A stretch of DNA of 64,000 nucleotides from an uncultured Alphaproteobacteria bacterium (lineage in GTDB: Bacteria > Pseudomonadota > Alphaproteobacteria > CAAHEQ01 > UBA3637): the NCBI GenBank assembly GCA_934216505.1, contig CAKQBW010000002.1, positions 1-64,000 on the forward strand, read 5' to 3'. The first letter of the stretch is position 1. Every line of letters starts with the position of its first letter. Shown in pieces: positions 17,773-27,128 of this stretch. The notes under the pieces are model-generated. The model was not told the DNA's origin, made no database searches, and worked only from the letters and a program-made list of their open reading frames with translations. A program made the translations under genes and the position numbers.

Positions 17773-17797
17773 ACATTTAAAAAGAAAGGACCAAAAA

Positions 17798-19300
17798 ATG
17801 TTGGCGACCACCTCTTCTGTTGCTTTTAGTGGCATTGATGTCTTGAAAATCACGATTGAAGTCCAAATTACCAAAGGATTGCCCAGTTTCACCATTGTGG
17901 GGTTAGCCGATAAAGCCATTGCCGAAAGTCGGGAACGGGTGCGGGCAGCATTGCATTCAGCGGGACTTTCTTTGCCCGGTAATCATATCACAGTCAATTT
18001 GGCCCCCGCCGATGTTTTAAAAGAAGGAACGCACTATGACCTTCCCATTGCTATGGCGTTGTTGGCCGCTATGGAAGTCATTCCCCCAGATAAACTTTTA
18101 AACACGCTGATGATGGGTGAATTGGGATTAGACGGGACAATTCGACCTGTTTCGGGGATCTTACCTGCCGCCGTTTTTGCCAACCAGATACAGGCGTCTT
18201 TTATTTGTCCTGTGGGGCAAGGGACCGAGGCCGTTTGGTCAGGTAATCCCCACATTTTGCCGGTTTCAGATTTAGTACAACTGATGAATTATTTTCAAGG
18301 CCGTCAAGAAATTTTACCGCCTGTGGCACATTCCCTCCAAGCACCTTCTTCTTTATTGGATTTGGCCGATATTAAAGGACAAGAAAGTGCCAAAAATGCG
18401 TTAGAAATCGCCGCAATTGGCGGACACAATATGTTGATGGTCGGACCACCAGGATCGGGGAAATCTATGTTGGCCAGCCGTTTGCCCAGCATTTTACCCC
18501 CTTTGTCCGTTGAAGATATTTTACAGGTCAGCCAGATTCATTCCATTGCAGGCCTGTTAAAAGACGGTCAGTTGGTGGTTCAACGTCCCTATCGGGCCCC
18601 GCATCATAGTGCCAGCACACCCGCGATGGTCGGTGGTGGCATAAAAGCCAAGCCCGGGGAAATTTCTTTGGCCCACAAAGGTGTTTTGTTTTTGGACGAA
18701 TTACCCGAATTTTCCCGTCAAACTTTAGAGGCGTTGCGCCAGCCCCTTGAGACGGGAGTTGTTTCTGTAGCACGGGCCAATTCGCATATTACCTATCCCG
18801 CACACTTTCAATTGATTGCTGCGATGAATCCTTGTCGCTGTGGCTATTTAGGAGTTCCAGGGCGCAGTTGTTCTCGGGCGCCCCGCTGTGCCGAAGAATA
18901 TCAAAGTAAAATTTCGGGCCCTTTATTGGACCGCATTGATTTACAAATTGAAGTCCCCCTCTTGTCGCCTTGGATTTTGGGACAACTAGGCCCCAGTGAA
19001 AAATCAGCCGTTGTTTTGGAACGCGTCAAAAAAGCACGGGCTTTTCAAAAGCAACGAGGACAAAGCGTTTTAAACAGTGAATTGGACGGCTCACAGTTAG
19101 AGCAAATTGCACACCTGAGTCAAGAGGCGCGCCAATTTTTAATCACTGTGGCCGAAAAAGTCGGCCTGTCGGGACGGGGGTTTCATCGTATGATTCGCTT
19201 GGCCCGTACGGTCGCCGATAGAGCTTTCAGTGAAGAAATTTTAAAAGAACACATGGCTCAAGCCTTGACACTACGGTTGCCAGAAAGGAGGGACACATGA
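17798..19300 (+). CDS. comM: YifB/ComM-family Mg-chelatase-like AAA+ ATPase
   Basis: ComM is a hexameric helicase that promotes branch migration during natural transformation. The 500 residues comprise an N-terminal Lon-like ChlI fold (SFTIVGLADKAIAESRERVRAAL), the AAA+ core with Walker A GPPGSGKS, Walker B GVLFLDELPEFSR and MNPCRCGYLG, and a C-terminal Mg-chelatase domain (GRGFHRMIRLARTVADR). ATG 17798 follows AAAGGA; an upstream in-frame ATG lies in the promoter. With comEC and the pseudopilin it hints at DNA uptake. Its ATGA overlaps the PAS gene. Confidence 0.93.
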   Translation: MLATTSSVAFSGIDVLKITIEVQITKGLPSFTIVGLADKAIAESRERVRAALHSAGLSLPGNHITVNLAPADVLKEGTHYDLPIAMALLAAMEVIPPDKLLNTLMMGELGLDGTIRPVSGILPAAVFANQIQASFICPVGQGTEAVWSGNPHILPVSDLVQLMNYFQGRQEILPPVAHSLQAPSSLLDLADIKGQESAKNALEIAAIGGHNMLMVGPPGSGKSMLASRLPSILPPLSVEDILQVSQIHSIAGLLKDGQLVVQRPYRAPHHSASTPAMVGGGIKAKPGEISLAHKGVLFLDELPEFSRQTLEALRQPLETGVVSVARANSHITYPAHFQLIAAMNPCRCGYLGVPGRSCSRAPRCAEEYQSKISGPLLDRIDLQIEVPLLSPWILGQLGPSEKSAVVLERVKKARAFQKQRGQSVLNSELDGSQLEQIAHLSQEARQFLITVAEKVGLSGRGFHRMIRLARTVADRAFSEEILKEHMAQALTLRLPERRDT

Positions 19301-20355
19301 ATTCCATAATCAATATCTTGGTGGGGATTGTCGGGTCCAGTTTTATTATAGGTGTTTTAATGGCGGGATTGATTGCCTATTTCGTTATGCATCGTTTGCG
19401 GTCTCAACACCACACGCAAGTGCAACTTTTACACAATCTGCCCGTCGGCATGGTTTATGAATACGGGGGACAGTTGGTCATGAATAAAGTCCTGTGTTTA
19501 ATGTGGAATATTGCCAAAAAACCCCATACTTTTGAACAATTTTTGACCTTTATCCCCCCCAATGAACAAAATCGTTTTTTAAATTATTATACAGGATTAG
19601 TGCAAAAAAACCTCCCCTTTGATGCTTTACTAAAGCGGGGACAACAAATCTTTTATATACGGGGACGCCCCTTTGAACACAGACGTCATCTGTTGTGGAT
19701 TACAGATATGACTACCCATCAAAAACAATTGGACGAATTAAATAAAAAAATTCAATTGTTAGAAAGACAGAAAAACCTTTTGCAAGAAGCGTGGGAAAAT
19801 TTTCCTTTGCCTGTCTTTATTCACCAAGGGGAAAACGATATTATCTTTGCCAATCGGGCGGCCAGCAAAGAAGAAGGAGATGTCAGCCAACTGCATTGGT
19901 TTCGCTCTGAATTTAAATATCAACAACAAAATTACACCTTGACTTTTGGTCAAGAAACACACACAGAAGAAGAAGTCCAATCTATGTTCCGTGAAGTAGC
20001 CAGTGCGCACCAACGCCTTTGTAAAGAATTACCGTGTGCAGCGTGTTTATTTAATGCCAAAGGACAGTTGATGGCGTGCAGTTCAGCTTTTGCCAAATTG
20101 TGGAATTTGGACGAAGAATGGTTGAAAGCCCCGCAAGATTACGAAAATTTTTGGGACACGCTTCAGGAAAAAGGCCTGTTGTCTCGGGTGGTGGATTTTG
20201 CCCAATATAAAAAAGCGCAACGGGAACAATTTGCCGAATTGACACAAACCGAAGAAGTTTTCCTGTATTTGCCCGATGGACGCATTGTACGTCGTTTAAT
20301 GATTCCTTTTGCGCAAGGCGGTGTTATTTTGTTGGACGAAGATAAAACAGCTTAA
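19297..20355 (+). CDS. Membrane-anchored PAS-domain protein lacking a kinase domain
   Basis: 352 residues: one N-terminal membrane helix (about 5-31), a PAS-like region (NLPVGMVYEYGGQLVMNKV), a short coiled coil near 145-165, a second PAS-like region (NFPLPVFIHQGENDIIFANR), and a third at the C-terminus (ELPCAACLFNAKGQLMACSS to LYLPDGRIVRRLMIPF). The pattern is the sensor half of an alphaproteobacterial histidine kinase, but no HisKA or HATPase follows and the downstream gene is convergent. It overlaps comM by four bases. Function unknown; it may bind a ligand and act on a partner protein. Confidence 0.7.
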   Translation: MNSIINILVGIVGSSFIIGVLMAGLIAYFVMHRLRSQHHTQVQLLHNLPVGMVYEYGGQLVMNKVLCLMWNIAKKPHTFEQFLTFIPPNEQNRFLNYYTGLVQKNLPFDALLKRGQQIFYIRGRPFEHRRHLLWITDMTTHQKQLDELNKKIQLLERQKNLLQEAWENFPLPVFIHQGENDIIFANRAASKEEGDVSQLHWFRSEFKYQQQNYTLTFGQETHTEEEVQSMFREVASAHQRLCKELPCAACLFNAKGQLMACSSAFAKLWNLDEEWLKAPQDYENFWDTLQEKGLLSRVVDFAQYKKAQREQFAELTQTEEVFLYLPDGRIVRRLMIPFAQGGVILLDEDKTA

Positions 20356-20360
20356 GTCTT

Positions 20361-22796
20361 TTAAGCCCGCTTTAAGTATTCTTGGACAATTTGGTCTGTA
20401 TCGGAAATTTCTTTTTGCAATTTTTCCGCCAATAACACATTCTTATTCCCTGAAGAATAAATTTTCAAATAAGGGCCCAACCCTGATAAATCCACATCTA
20501 AAATCACAGATTCATGAATCGCAGGACGGGACACCAAAATCGCATACTTTCTGTCCGCCCATTCTTTCCCCAACACAAAGTTCATTTCACGGGGCGTCAA
20601 GTTCCATGTCGCATAGTCAGAGGCATTGGCCTGAGGATTACGGAAAAATACCACGGTTTGACATTGTCCCCGAATCACATCACCCAATCCATTTTCGTCC
20701 AAAAATTTGGGTTGCTGAAAGGCACACAAATAGGCCTGCCGTTTTTTACGCCCTTCCCTTAGCCCCACGATAAAACTTTCCTTAAACATCGGGTGTTCCA
20801 ACATCGGGGCCGTTTCGTCAATCATAATCATAGTGGGCGAACCCGTGGCGGTCGCCAACGATTGGATCCGATGCATCACATAACTAATTACCGCTGGCGC
20901 CAAAGTGGCATCTTGGAAAATCGTGGTAAAATCAAAGCCCATATAGCGGCTATCCAAGTCCAAATTGTCCGTGGGCGAATTAAAAATACGGCCATATTGG
21001 TCGGTATCAATCCACCGATTCAATTCCCGCCGCATATAACTATTCGGGGCAAAACAAGATTTATATAAGTTCTTTAATAATCTTTCGCTTTGCGGGAGGT
21101 ATTCAAACGCTGTGGTGACAGAACGGGCAATTTCGGCTTCAGATACCGCATCACTGCCCCCTGTAATATCCCGCACCCAAGTCCGCAAAAAGGCTCTGTT
21201 TTCTGGGGTATCCGGCATCGCAAACGGATTTAAAGAAACTGAATCTTCCCCCCCATCAAATTTCACATAAGGGGCCCCATTCATAATCGCAAATACTTTC
21301 GCCCCGTTATTGCGGTCAAAAAAGTAAGTATGCAAATCGGGAATCCGCATCGCCTGCCCCGCCATGAAACTGAAGAAAGTCGTTTTCCCTTGCCCTGTGG
21401 GCCCAATCAAAGCCGTATGCGCCACCGCATATTGTTCTTCAGATACATGGAATTGAAACGCATAGGGCGTCCCTGTAATCGTCCGGAACCAACTGATGGG
21501 CATCGGCCCCCAATCGGATTTCATTCGGCCCGTGGGGGCTCGGTCAATTAAACAGGCGCAGGCCACCACCCGAGAAAGGTACAGATAGGTGCGGGGGTAC
21601 ATATCAAAAGTGGGAAACTGGCTGAAAAAAACAGATTGAGCCGACCACCCGTCCCGAATGGGGGTGACATTGTATAACCGACAAATGCGTTCCACTTCCT
21701 CTTGCCCAAACTTTAGTTCTTCTTTCGTATCCCCGTAAATCAAAATACTTTGAGCATATTCATTCAAAGTTTGTGAATCCGCATCGTTGGCATCCATCGC
21801 TTCTTTGGCGATATCATATTGCTCTAACACACTTTGGGAAAAAGTGGTAAAATGGGCCATACGCTGTTGTTGCATCAACATCAAGCTGGCCCTCACTTTG
21901 GGCACCCCTTTGACATTGTGGAGCATGGTCATTTCTATGTCCAAACTTAAAAAGTCGGCAATAATTTGTTCGTCCATAAAATCCCCGCAACGGCGCACTC
22001 CCATCGCTATCGCCAACTTTTCATGGTCGCCACTGAAAAACCGAATAATCCCTTCGTCTTTGGTAAAATGAACATATTCCGCCGTCAATAAATCGTTTAA
22101 AGTTTCCTTGGATTCCCCATGGACCATCGGTTGAGGTTTTGTAATGGGACTCACTAACTTGGCAAAAAGCCAAAAAGGACTCTTATCTTCGTTATTCAAG
22201 TTTTGCTTTTCGCTGAGCAATTTGGGTTCGTACATATCCAAAATAGAAGTCAAAGCCGATCCTGCCTGATCTAAATCCTTCATGGCTTCTTTTCGGTCAT
22301 TCACCGAAAGAACAATATAGTGTTTATTGCGAAAAATACGATGCAAATTGTCCATCCATTTGGCCGCCACCGCCTTTAATAATTTGTTGTCTTGATAGGC
22401 TTCGGGTTCATTCAAGGCCACCCGTTCCCGCACCGTTATCACACGGGCCACCACCTCTAACTCCGCCATGGCATCTACCCACCGTTTGCGGGATTCCAAA
22501 AGGGACGCCCGATCTTCGGGTAAAAGGAGGGTCATATCCGCCCCTTTCACTTCATACACACGGGCCAAACCTTGATTGTGCAAATGAATGGTCGCCCCAT
22601 CTTCGTCCAAGTATTCAAAGGGTAAAAAGTTTGCTAATCTTGTTTCCACTGGTTTGGGCAAAATCAATTCGCCAATTTTTGTGATAAAAACAAACACAAA
22701 AAATAAAGCCGACAAAACACCGACAATCGCCAATAAAGTGGTGTCTGCTGTCGCTGTTTGATAAAGAAATTCGGCTAAACTGGCATCTAAATTCAT
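20361..22796 (-). CDS. virB4: Type IV secretion ATPase VirB4
   Basis: ATPase at the base of the type IV secretion channel. 811 residues; Walker A GPTGQGKT at 465-472, the YFFDRNNGAKVF segment after it, and Walker B TMIMIDETAPML. RQAYLCAFQQPKFLDENGLG and GQCQTVVFFRNPQAN are typical of the VirB4 C-terminal domain. Residues 20-45 form a membrane helix not found in Agrobacterium VirB4. A ribosome-binding site (AAAGGAA) precedes ATG. It lies ten bases downstream of virB3. The 3' end converges with the PAS gene five bases away. Confidence 0.93.
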   Translation of the reverse strand: MNLDASLAEFLYQTATADTTLLAIVGVLSALFFVFVFITKIGELILPKPVETRLANFLPFEYLDEDGATIHLHNQGLARVYEVKGADMTLLLPEDRASLLESRKRWVDAMAELEVVARVITVRERVALNEPEAYQDNKLLKAVAAKWMDNLHRIFRNKHYIVLSVNDRKEAMKDLDQAGSALTSILDMYEPKLLSEKQNLNNEDKSPFWLFAKLVSPITKPQPMVHGESKETLNDLLTAEYVHFTKDEGIIRFFSGDHEKLAIAMGVRRCGDFMDEQIIADFLSLDIEMTMLHNVKGVPKVRASLMLMQQQRMAHFTTFSQSVLEQYDIAKEAMDANDADSQTLNEYAQSILIYGDTKEELKFGQEEVERICRLYNVTPIRDGWSAQSVFFSQFPTFDMYPRTYLYLSRVVACACLIDRAPTGRMKSDWGPMPISWFRTITGTPYAFQFHVSEEQYAVAHTALIGPTGQGKTTFFSFMAGQAMRIPDLHTYFFDRNNGAKVFAIMNGAPYVKFDGGEDSVSLNPFAMPDTPENRAFLRTWVRDITGGSDAVSEAEIARSVTTAFEYLPQSERLLKNLYKSCFAPNSYMRRELNRWIDTDQYGRIFNSPTDNLDLDSRYMGFDFTTIFQDATLAPAVISYVMHRIQSLATATGSPTMIMIDETAPMLEHPMFKESFIVGLREGRKKRQAYLCAFQQPKFLDENGLGDVIRGQCQTVVFFRNPQANASDYATWNLTPREMNFVLGKEWADRKYAILVSRPAIHESVILDVDLSGLGPYLKIYSSGNKNVLLAEKLQKEISDTDQIVQEYLKRA

Positions 22797-22806
22797 TTAA
22801 CTTCCT

Positions 22807-23100
22807 TTATGGCGCAAACTTGGCCCCTTTCGTTGGATAAGTGTTCTTGGTGGAATGAGGAAAGCACCGCACCCACGCCACAATCATCAAATAAAGATGG
22901 GGGTCATAGGAACTGTGCATAATCAAAAAAACATGGGCGATTAAAATGGTAAAAATAAACCAAATAGGGCTGCCTTGCGCAAAGACCACCCAAAACAACA
23001 TTAAAGGAAACTGAACAACTAAATTCAACACCGCCAAGTAAAATGGCGCCCAAAAAATACGGGGCGGCATCGCGACAGCCTTTAAAATTGGTTCTTGCAT
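22807..23100 (-). CDS. virB3: Type IV secretion membrane protein VirB3
   Basis: 97 residues with two closely spaced membrane helices (about 16-37 and 43-63), then a cytoplasmic DPHLYLMIVAWVRCFP segment. That is the VirB3 plan of short N-terminus, helix pair and a (D/P)-aromatic tail. VirB3 docks on VirB4, and the gene sits immediately upstream of virB4. A ribosome-binding site (AGAAGGGAG) precedes ATG, and a TATAAC -10-like box lies about 20 bases further up. Confidence 0.8.
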   Translation of the reverse strand: MQEPILKAVAMPPRIFWAPFYLAVLNLVVQFPLMLFWVVFAQGSPIWFIFTILIAHVFLIMHSSYDPHLYLMIVAWVRCFPHSTKNTYPTKGAKFAP

Positions 23101-23273
23101 TTTTTCTCCCTTCTGAAAGTTATACTAGCGCAAATAAAAACAAAAGAAAAGAAAAAAATGACATTTCCCCCAAAAAAGGAAATAAATTTTCTTTATTTAA
23201 AAAGCAAGCCCCCCATTTTCCCGTCCAAAAACAGAGGCCCGCCCCAAAAGGGAACACCGTCCCACCTACAGGC

Positions 23274-24722
23274 TTAACCCAACTTTTTATTCAAAATTTG
23301 GTTGGCTAAAGCGGGATTGGCTTTACCTTGGCTGGCCTTCATAATTTGCCCCACCAACCAACCTTTTAATTTTTCTTTTCCGGCTTTAATTTCTGCCACT
23401 TTATCGGGATTGGCGGTCAAAACTTCCTCAACGATTTTTTCAATCGCCCCAGTATCGGTTGTTTGCTTTAAGCCTTTTTCTTCCACTATTGTCAGCGGGG
23501 CTTTGCCTGTTTCAATCATCATTTGAAAAACATCTTTGGCGATTTTCCCCGAAATCGTGTTATCTTCAATCAAACCTACTAAAGCCCCCAAATTCACCGC
23601 ACTGACGGGACTTTTAGTTATAGACAGACATTCTTTGTTCAAATAGGCAAACAAATCCCCCATCACCCAGTTCGCCACCTTTTTCGCTTCATGGCCTTGG
23701 GCGGCCGTTTCAAAGTATTGGGCTGTTTCTTTATCCGCCGTTAAAACAGACGCATCATAGGGGGTCAGCCCCAATTCATTCACATAACGTGCCTGTTTGA
23801 CTTTCGGTAATTCAGGTAAGTTTTTCCGTATGTTTTCAATATAGTCGTCCGATAAAAAAACAGGCAACAAGTCAGGGTCAGGAAAGTAGCGATAATCGTT
23901 GGCATTTTCTTTTCCCCGCATGGGCCGTGTTTCACCATTATCCGAATCATAGAGGCGTGTTTCTTGACGCACTGTCCCGCCATTTTCGTAAATTTCCACC
24001 TGACGGGTGGCTTCCACTTCAATGGCATGCATCACAAAGCGAATAGAATTCACATTTTTGACTTCCGCCCGTGTCCGCAAAGTTGTTTCCCCCACAGGTC
24101 GCACCGACACATTTACATCGCATCGCATAGACCCTTCGTCCATGTTGCCATCACAGGTCCCTAACGCCCGCACAATCGCCCGTAAATTACGCAGATACTC
24201 TCCAGCTTCTTCAGGGGACTTCATATCTGGTTTAGACACAATTTCCATCAAGCCTACCCCTGCCCGATTCAAATCAATAAAGGTCTTTGTGGGACTCATA
24301 TCATGGATAGATTTTCCCGCATCTTGTTCCAAATGCAAACGCTCTACCCCAATTTTCTTGGTCCCTTCAGAGGTAGTGATTTCAATAAACCCTTCCCCCA
24401 CAATCGGGTGGTACAGTTGTGTAATTTGATAGCCTTGTGGTAAATCCGCATAAAAATAATTTTTTCGGTCAAAGCGGGAATAGTTATTGATTTTGGCGTT
24501 CAAGCCCATTCCCGTTTTCACGCATTGTTCAATACATTTTTCATTGACCTTAGGCAACATCCCAGGAAAGCCCGCATCAATAAAAGACACATGCGTATTT
24601 TGTTCCCCACCAAAGGTCGCACTGGCCCCCGAAAAAACTTTTGCTTTGGACAAAATCTCACAATGGACTTCCAACCCAATCACCAATTCCCAATCGGTTG
24701 TTTTCCCTTTGATTGTATACAT
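23274..24722 (-). CDS. gatB: Asp/Glu-tRNA(Asn/Gln) amidotransferase subunit B
   Basis: GatB is the kinase/tRNA-binding subunit of GatCAB, which converts Glu-tRNA(Gln) and Asp-tRNA(Asn) to the amide forms. 482 residues, full length. Signatures: WELVIGLEVHCE, FDRKNYFYADLPQGYQITQ, DLNRAGVGLMEIVSKPD and GNMDEGSMRCDVNVSVRP. The C-terminal YqeY-like domain ends with GWLVGQIMKASQGKANPAL. The start is one base past the gatA stop. The 173 bases between it and virB3 contain no gene I can support. Confidence 0.97.
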   Translation of the reverse strand: MYTIKGKTTDWELVIGLEVHCEILSKAKVFSGASATFGGEQNTHVSFIDAGFPGMLPKVNEKCIEQCVKTGMGLNAKINNYSRFDRKNYFYADLPQGYQITQLYHPIVGEGFIEITTSEGTKKIGVERLHLEQDAGKSIHDMSPTKTFIDLNRAGVGLMEIVSKPDMKSPEEAGEYLRNLRAIVRALGTCDGNMDEGSMRCDVNVSVRPVGETTLRTRAEVKNVNSIRFVMHAIEVEATRQVEIYENGGTVRQETRLYDSDNGETRPMRGKENANDYRYFPDPDLLPVFLSDDYIENIRKNLPELPKVKQARYVNELGLTPYDASVLTADKETAQYFETAAQGHEAKKVANWVMGDLFAYLNKECLSITKSPVSAVNLGALVGLIEDNTISGKIAKDVFQMMIETGKAPLTIVEEKGLKQTTDTGAIEKIVEEVLTANPDKVAEIKAGKEKLKGWLVGQIMKASQGKANPALANQILNKKLG

Positions 24723-24723
24723 T

Positions 24724-26190
24724 TTATTCCCCTTTCACCCGATGGGGTGTTTTATCAAAATTCGCCTGTTTTTCCAACACATCAGCCACTTGGAAAACCG
24801 TATTTTCATCAAAATGTTTTCCGATGACCTGCAACCCAATGGGTAAGCCGCCTTCACTCAACCCCACGGGCAAAGACAACCCAGGCACCCCCGCCAAACT
24901 GGCAGGTGTCGTAAAAACATCGCCCAAATACACATCAACAGGCTTCATGTTCTTTAATTCTTGAGCCGATAACGCAGGTGTCGGTGCCGCTGGGACTAAT
25001 AATGCATCTACTGTCCGAAAGGCTTCCACAAAATCATTGTAAATCAGACGGCGAACCCGTTGTGCCCGTGTGTAATAGGCGTCATAAAATCCCGCCGACA
25101 ACACAAAAGTTCCCAATAAAATACGGCGCACCACTTCGTCCCCAAACCCATCGGTACGGGAATTTTCGTACAGTTCATCCAAAGATTTTCCCTCCACCCG
25201 AGTGGTATAGCGCACCCCGTCATAGCGGGACAAATTCGCACTGGCTTCCGCACATGCCACAATATAATAAACAGGGAGCGCATACTTTGTGTGGGGTAAA
25301 GAAATATCCACAATCTCAGCCCCTGCGTCTTTTAAAAATTGAATCCCTTTATCCCAAACTTTTGCCACATCAGGATTCAATCCTTCGGGTCTGTATTCTT
25401 TGGGAATCCCAATCTTTTTCCCCCGAATATCGCCCGTTAAAGCCTGCGTGTAATCAGGGACTTCTTTGTTGGCGCAAGTGGAATCTTTTTCATCATAGCC
25501 CGCCATCGCCCGAAGCATGAGCGCACAATCTTTCACCGAACGCGCCATCGGCCCTGCCTGATCCAAAGAACTGGCAAAGGCCACAATCCCATAACGAGAA
25601 CAACGTCCATAGGTGGGCTTTATGCCCGTGATTCCACAAAAACTGGCCGGTTGGCGAATTGACCCCCCTGTATCCGAGCCCGTAGCCCCCATGCAAAGCC
25701 CCGCAGAAACTGCCGCCGCTGAGCCCCCTGAAGACCCACCAGGGACCAAATCCAAATTCCATGGATTTTTCGTGGGACCAAAATAACTGGTGATGGTGGA
25801 GCCCCCCATTGCAAATTGGTCTGTATTTAATTTTCCCAACATCACTGTCCCTGCGTCTTTTAATTTTTGGGACACCGTTGATTCATAAGGGGGCACAAAG
25901 TTGGACAAAATCTTGCTGGCCGCTGTGGTCCGAACTCCTTTGGTGCAATACAAATCCTTGTTGGCCACAGGAATCCCCTCCAGCCCACCGACTTTTCCCG
26001 CTTGACGACGTTCATCGGATTCTTTGGCCTGCGCCAAAGCCAATTCAGGCGTTTCGGTAATATAGGCATTTAACACCCGCCCTTTGGCCATTTCTTCCAA
26101 ATGGGCCTTGGTTAAATCCACACTGGATATTTCCCCTTTGTTTAATAAATCAAGGGCCTCGCTAATTGTTAAATTGACTAAATCTGACAT
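24724..26190 (-). CDS. gatA: Asp/Glu-tRNA(Asn/Gln) amidotransferase subunit A
   Basis: Amidase subunit releasing ammonia from glutamine for GatCAB. 488 residues. The Ser-cisSer-Lys amidase triad is visible as the lysine in PVANKDLYCTKG and the serines in PGGSSGGSAAAVSAG, followed by TGSDTGGSIRQPASFCG. The start overlaps the gatC stop by one base (TAATG), indicating coupled translation in gatC-gatA-gatB. Confidence 0.97.
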   Translation of the reverse strand: MSDLVNLTISEALDLLNKGEISSVDLTKAHLEEMAKGRVLNAYITETPELALAQAKESDERRQAGKVGGLEGIPVANKDLYCTKGVRTTAASKILSNFVPPYESTVSQKLKDAGTVMLGKLNTDQFAMGGSTITSYFGPTKNPWNLDLVPGGSSGGSAAAVSAGLCMGATGSDTGGSIRQPASFCGITGIKPTYGRCSRYGIVAFASSLDQAGPMARSVKDCALMLRAMAGYDEKDSTCANKEVPDYTQALTGDIRGKKIGIPKEYRPEGLNPDVAKVWDKGIQFLKDAGAEIVDISLPHTKYALPVYYIVACAEASANLSRYDGVRYTTRVEGKSLDELYENSRTDGFGDEVVRRILLGTFVLSAGFYDAYYTRAQRVRRLIYNDFVEAFRTVDALLVPAAPTPALSAQELKNMKPVDVYLGDVFTTPASLAGVPGLSLPVGLSEGGLPIGLQVIGKHFDENTVFQVADVLEKQANFDKTPHRVKGE

Positions 26191-26477
26191 TATTCCACCA
26201 CCTTTGGGACAACATAAAAACCTTGGATTGATTCAGGGGCATTCGCCATCAATTCTGATTGAATTCCTCCCTCACTCACTTCGTCAGGACGCATTGGGGC
26301 CGATCCTTGGGTAATAGACACCAAAGGTTCCACGCCTTCCACATTGACTTCCTTTAATTCTTCCACCCAATTTAAAATGCTTTGTAAATCATTTAAAATT
26401 TTACCTTCACGTTCGGCGGGCAATTTCAAGCGCGCCAACCACGATAAATTTTGTATCGTTTTTTGATTTAAGTCCAT
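26190..26477 (-). CDS. gatC: Asp/Glu-tRNA(Asn/Gln) amidotransferase subunit C
   Basis: 95-residue GatC, which wraps around and stabilises GatA. It shows LDQKTIQNLSWLARLKLPAE-type sequence at the N-terminus and the acidic LxxILNWVEEL core, then NVEGVEPLVS. First gene of gatCAB, with AAAGGAG before ATG. The terminator of the upstream DUF378 gene lies about 65 bases away. Confidence 0.93.
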   Translation of the reverse strand: MDLNQKTIQNLSWLARLKLPAEREGKILNDLQSILNWVEELKEVNVEGVEPLVSITQGSAPMRPDEVSEGGIQSELMANAPESIQGFYVVPKVVE

Positions 26478-26542
26478 TTTTGACTCCTTTGACAGGTTTT
26501 TTAATGCCCCTGATTATAGCGACCTGCGCTTTAAAAGTCAAG

Positions 26543-26570
26543 AAAAAACCTCCCCCTGTTGAAAAGGAGG
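26543..26570 (-). terminator. Terminator between the DUF378 gene and gatC
   Basis: On the minus strand CCTCC and GGAGG flank a 12-base loop and are followed by TTTTTT (26548-26543). The other strand also has a T-run after the stem, so it could act both ways. Confidence 0.6.
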
Positions 26571-26591
26571 AGGCCTTTTTCACCCTTAAAA

Positions 26592-26798
26592 TTATTCTAT
26601 TTTCATTTTGGGCGTATAAAAATAATCTATAATCACCCACAAGGTGGCCAATCCCACCAAGGTATATATGATCCGTGTCAAAAGACTCATCGCCCCGAAC
26701 AAAAAGCCCACGACATCAAAGTCAAATAAACCTATCAACCCCCAGTTAATGCCACCAATAATCATCAGTAAAACACATGTTTTTGTAATCCAATTCAT
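26592..26798 (-). CDS. DUF378-family small membrane protein
   Basis: 68 residues with two membrane helices: ITKTCVLLMIIGGINWGLIG and a second near residues 36-57. The GGINWGLIGLF motif is typical of DUF378, whose function is unknown. I start at ATG 26798 because AAAGGAGG lies just upstream; the longer frame adds a hydrophilic stretch without its own ribosome-binding site. Single-gene transcript ended by the hairpin at 26543-26570. Confidence 0.85.
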   Translation of the reverse strand: MNWITKTCVLLMIIGGINWGLIGLFDFDVVGFLFGAMSLLTRIIYTLVGLATLWVIIDYFYTPKMKIE

Positions 26799-26933
26799 TT
26801 TTTCCTCCTTTGTTATGGTATCACAATACAACAAATAAGTGTAAAATTTTCATTTTTCAACTTGTTTTTCGCCTTAAAGTTGTATATATTATTTTTTATC
26901 ATCCCTTGTGTGATTTCAATGAAAGGAGTTTGT

Positions 26934-27128
26934 ATGAAAAAGCAAATCAATCACCACAAAACACCCCCTAATTTTGTCATGCTAGACCAAAGTATTTTAC
27001 ATTGTTTTAAGGGGGCGATTCAAAGTTTTTCAACCCGAATGCCCCCTTCTGACGCTGTCCGCCACGCCCTCAACAATCAAGATTTTTTAATTATTGACAA
27101 CGATACAGGCGAAATCATCAAAGCCTAA
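26934..27128 (+). CDS. Small protein of unknown function
   Basis: 64 residues, soluble and basic at the N-terminus (MKKQINHHKTPPNFV), with a predicted helix around SILHCFKGAIQSF and an acidic end (NDTGEIIKA). I know no family. Support for a real gene: AAAGGAG seven bases before ATG 26934, and TTGTTT-N17-TATATT about 45 bases upstream. Its stop overlaps the convergent FadL-type gene stop by four bases. Confidence 0.6.
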   Translation: MKKQINHHKTPPNFVMLDQSILHCFKGAIQSFSTRMPPSDAVRHALNNQDFLIIDNDTGEIIKA

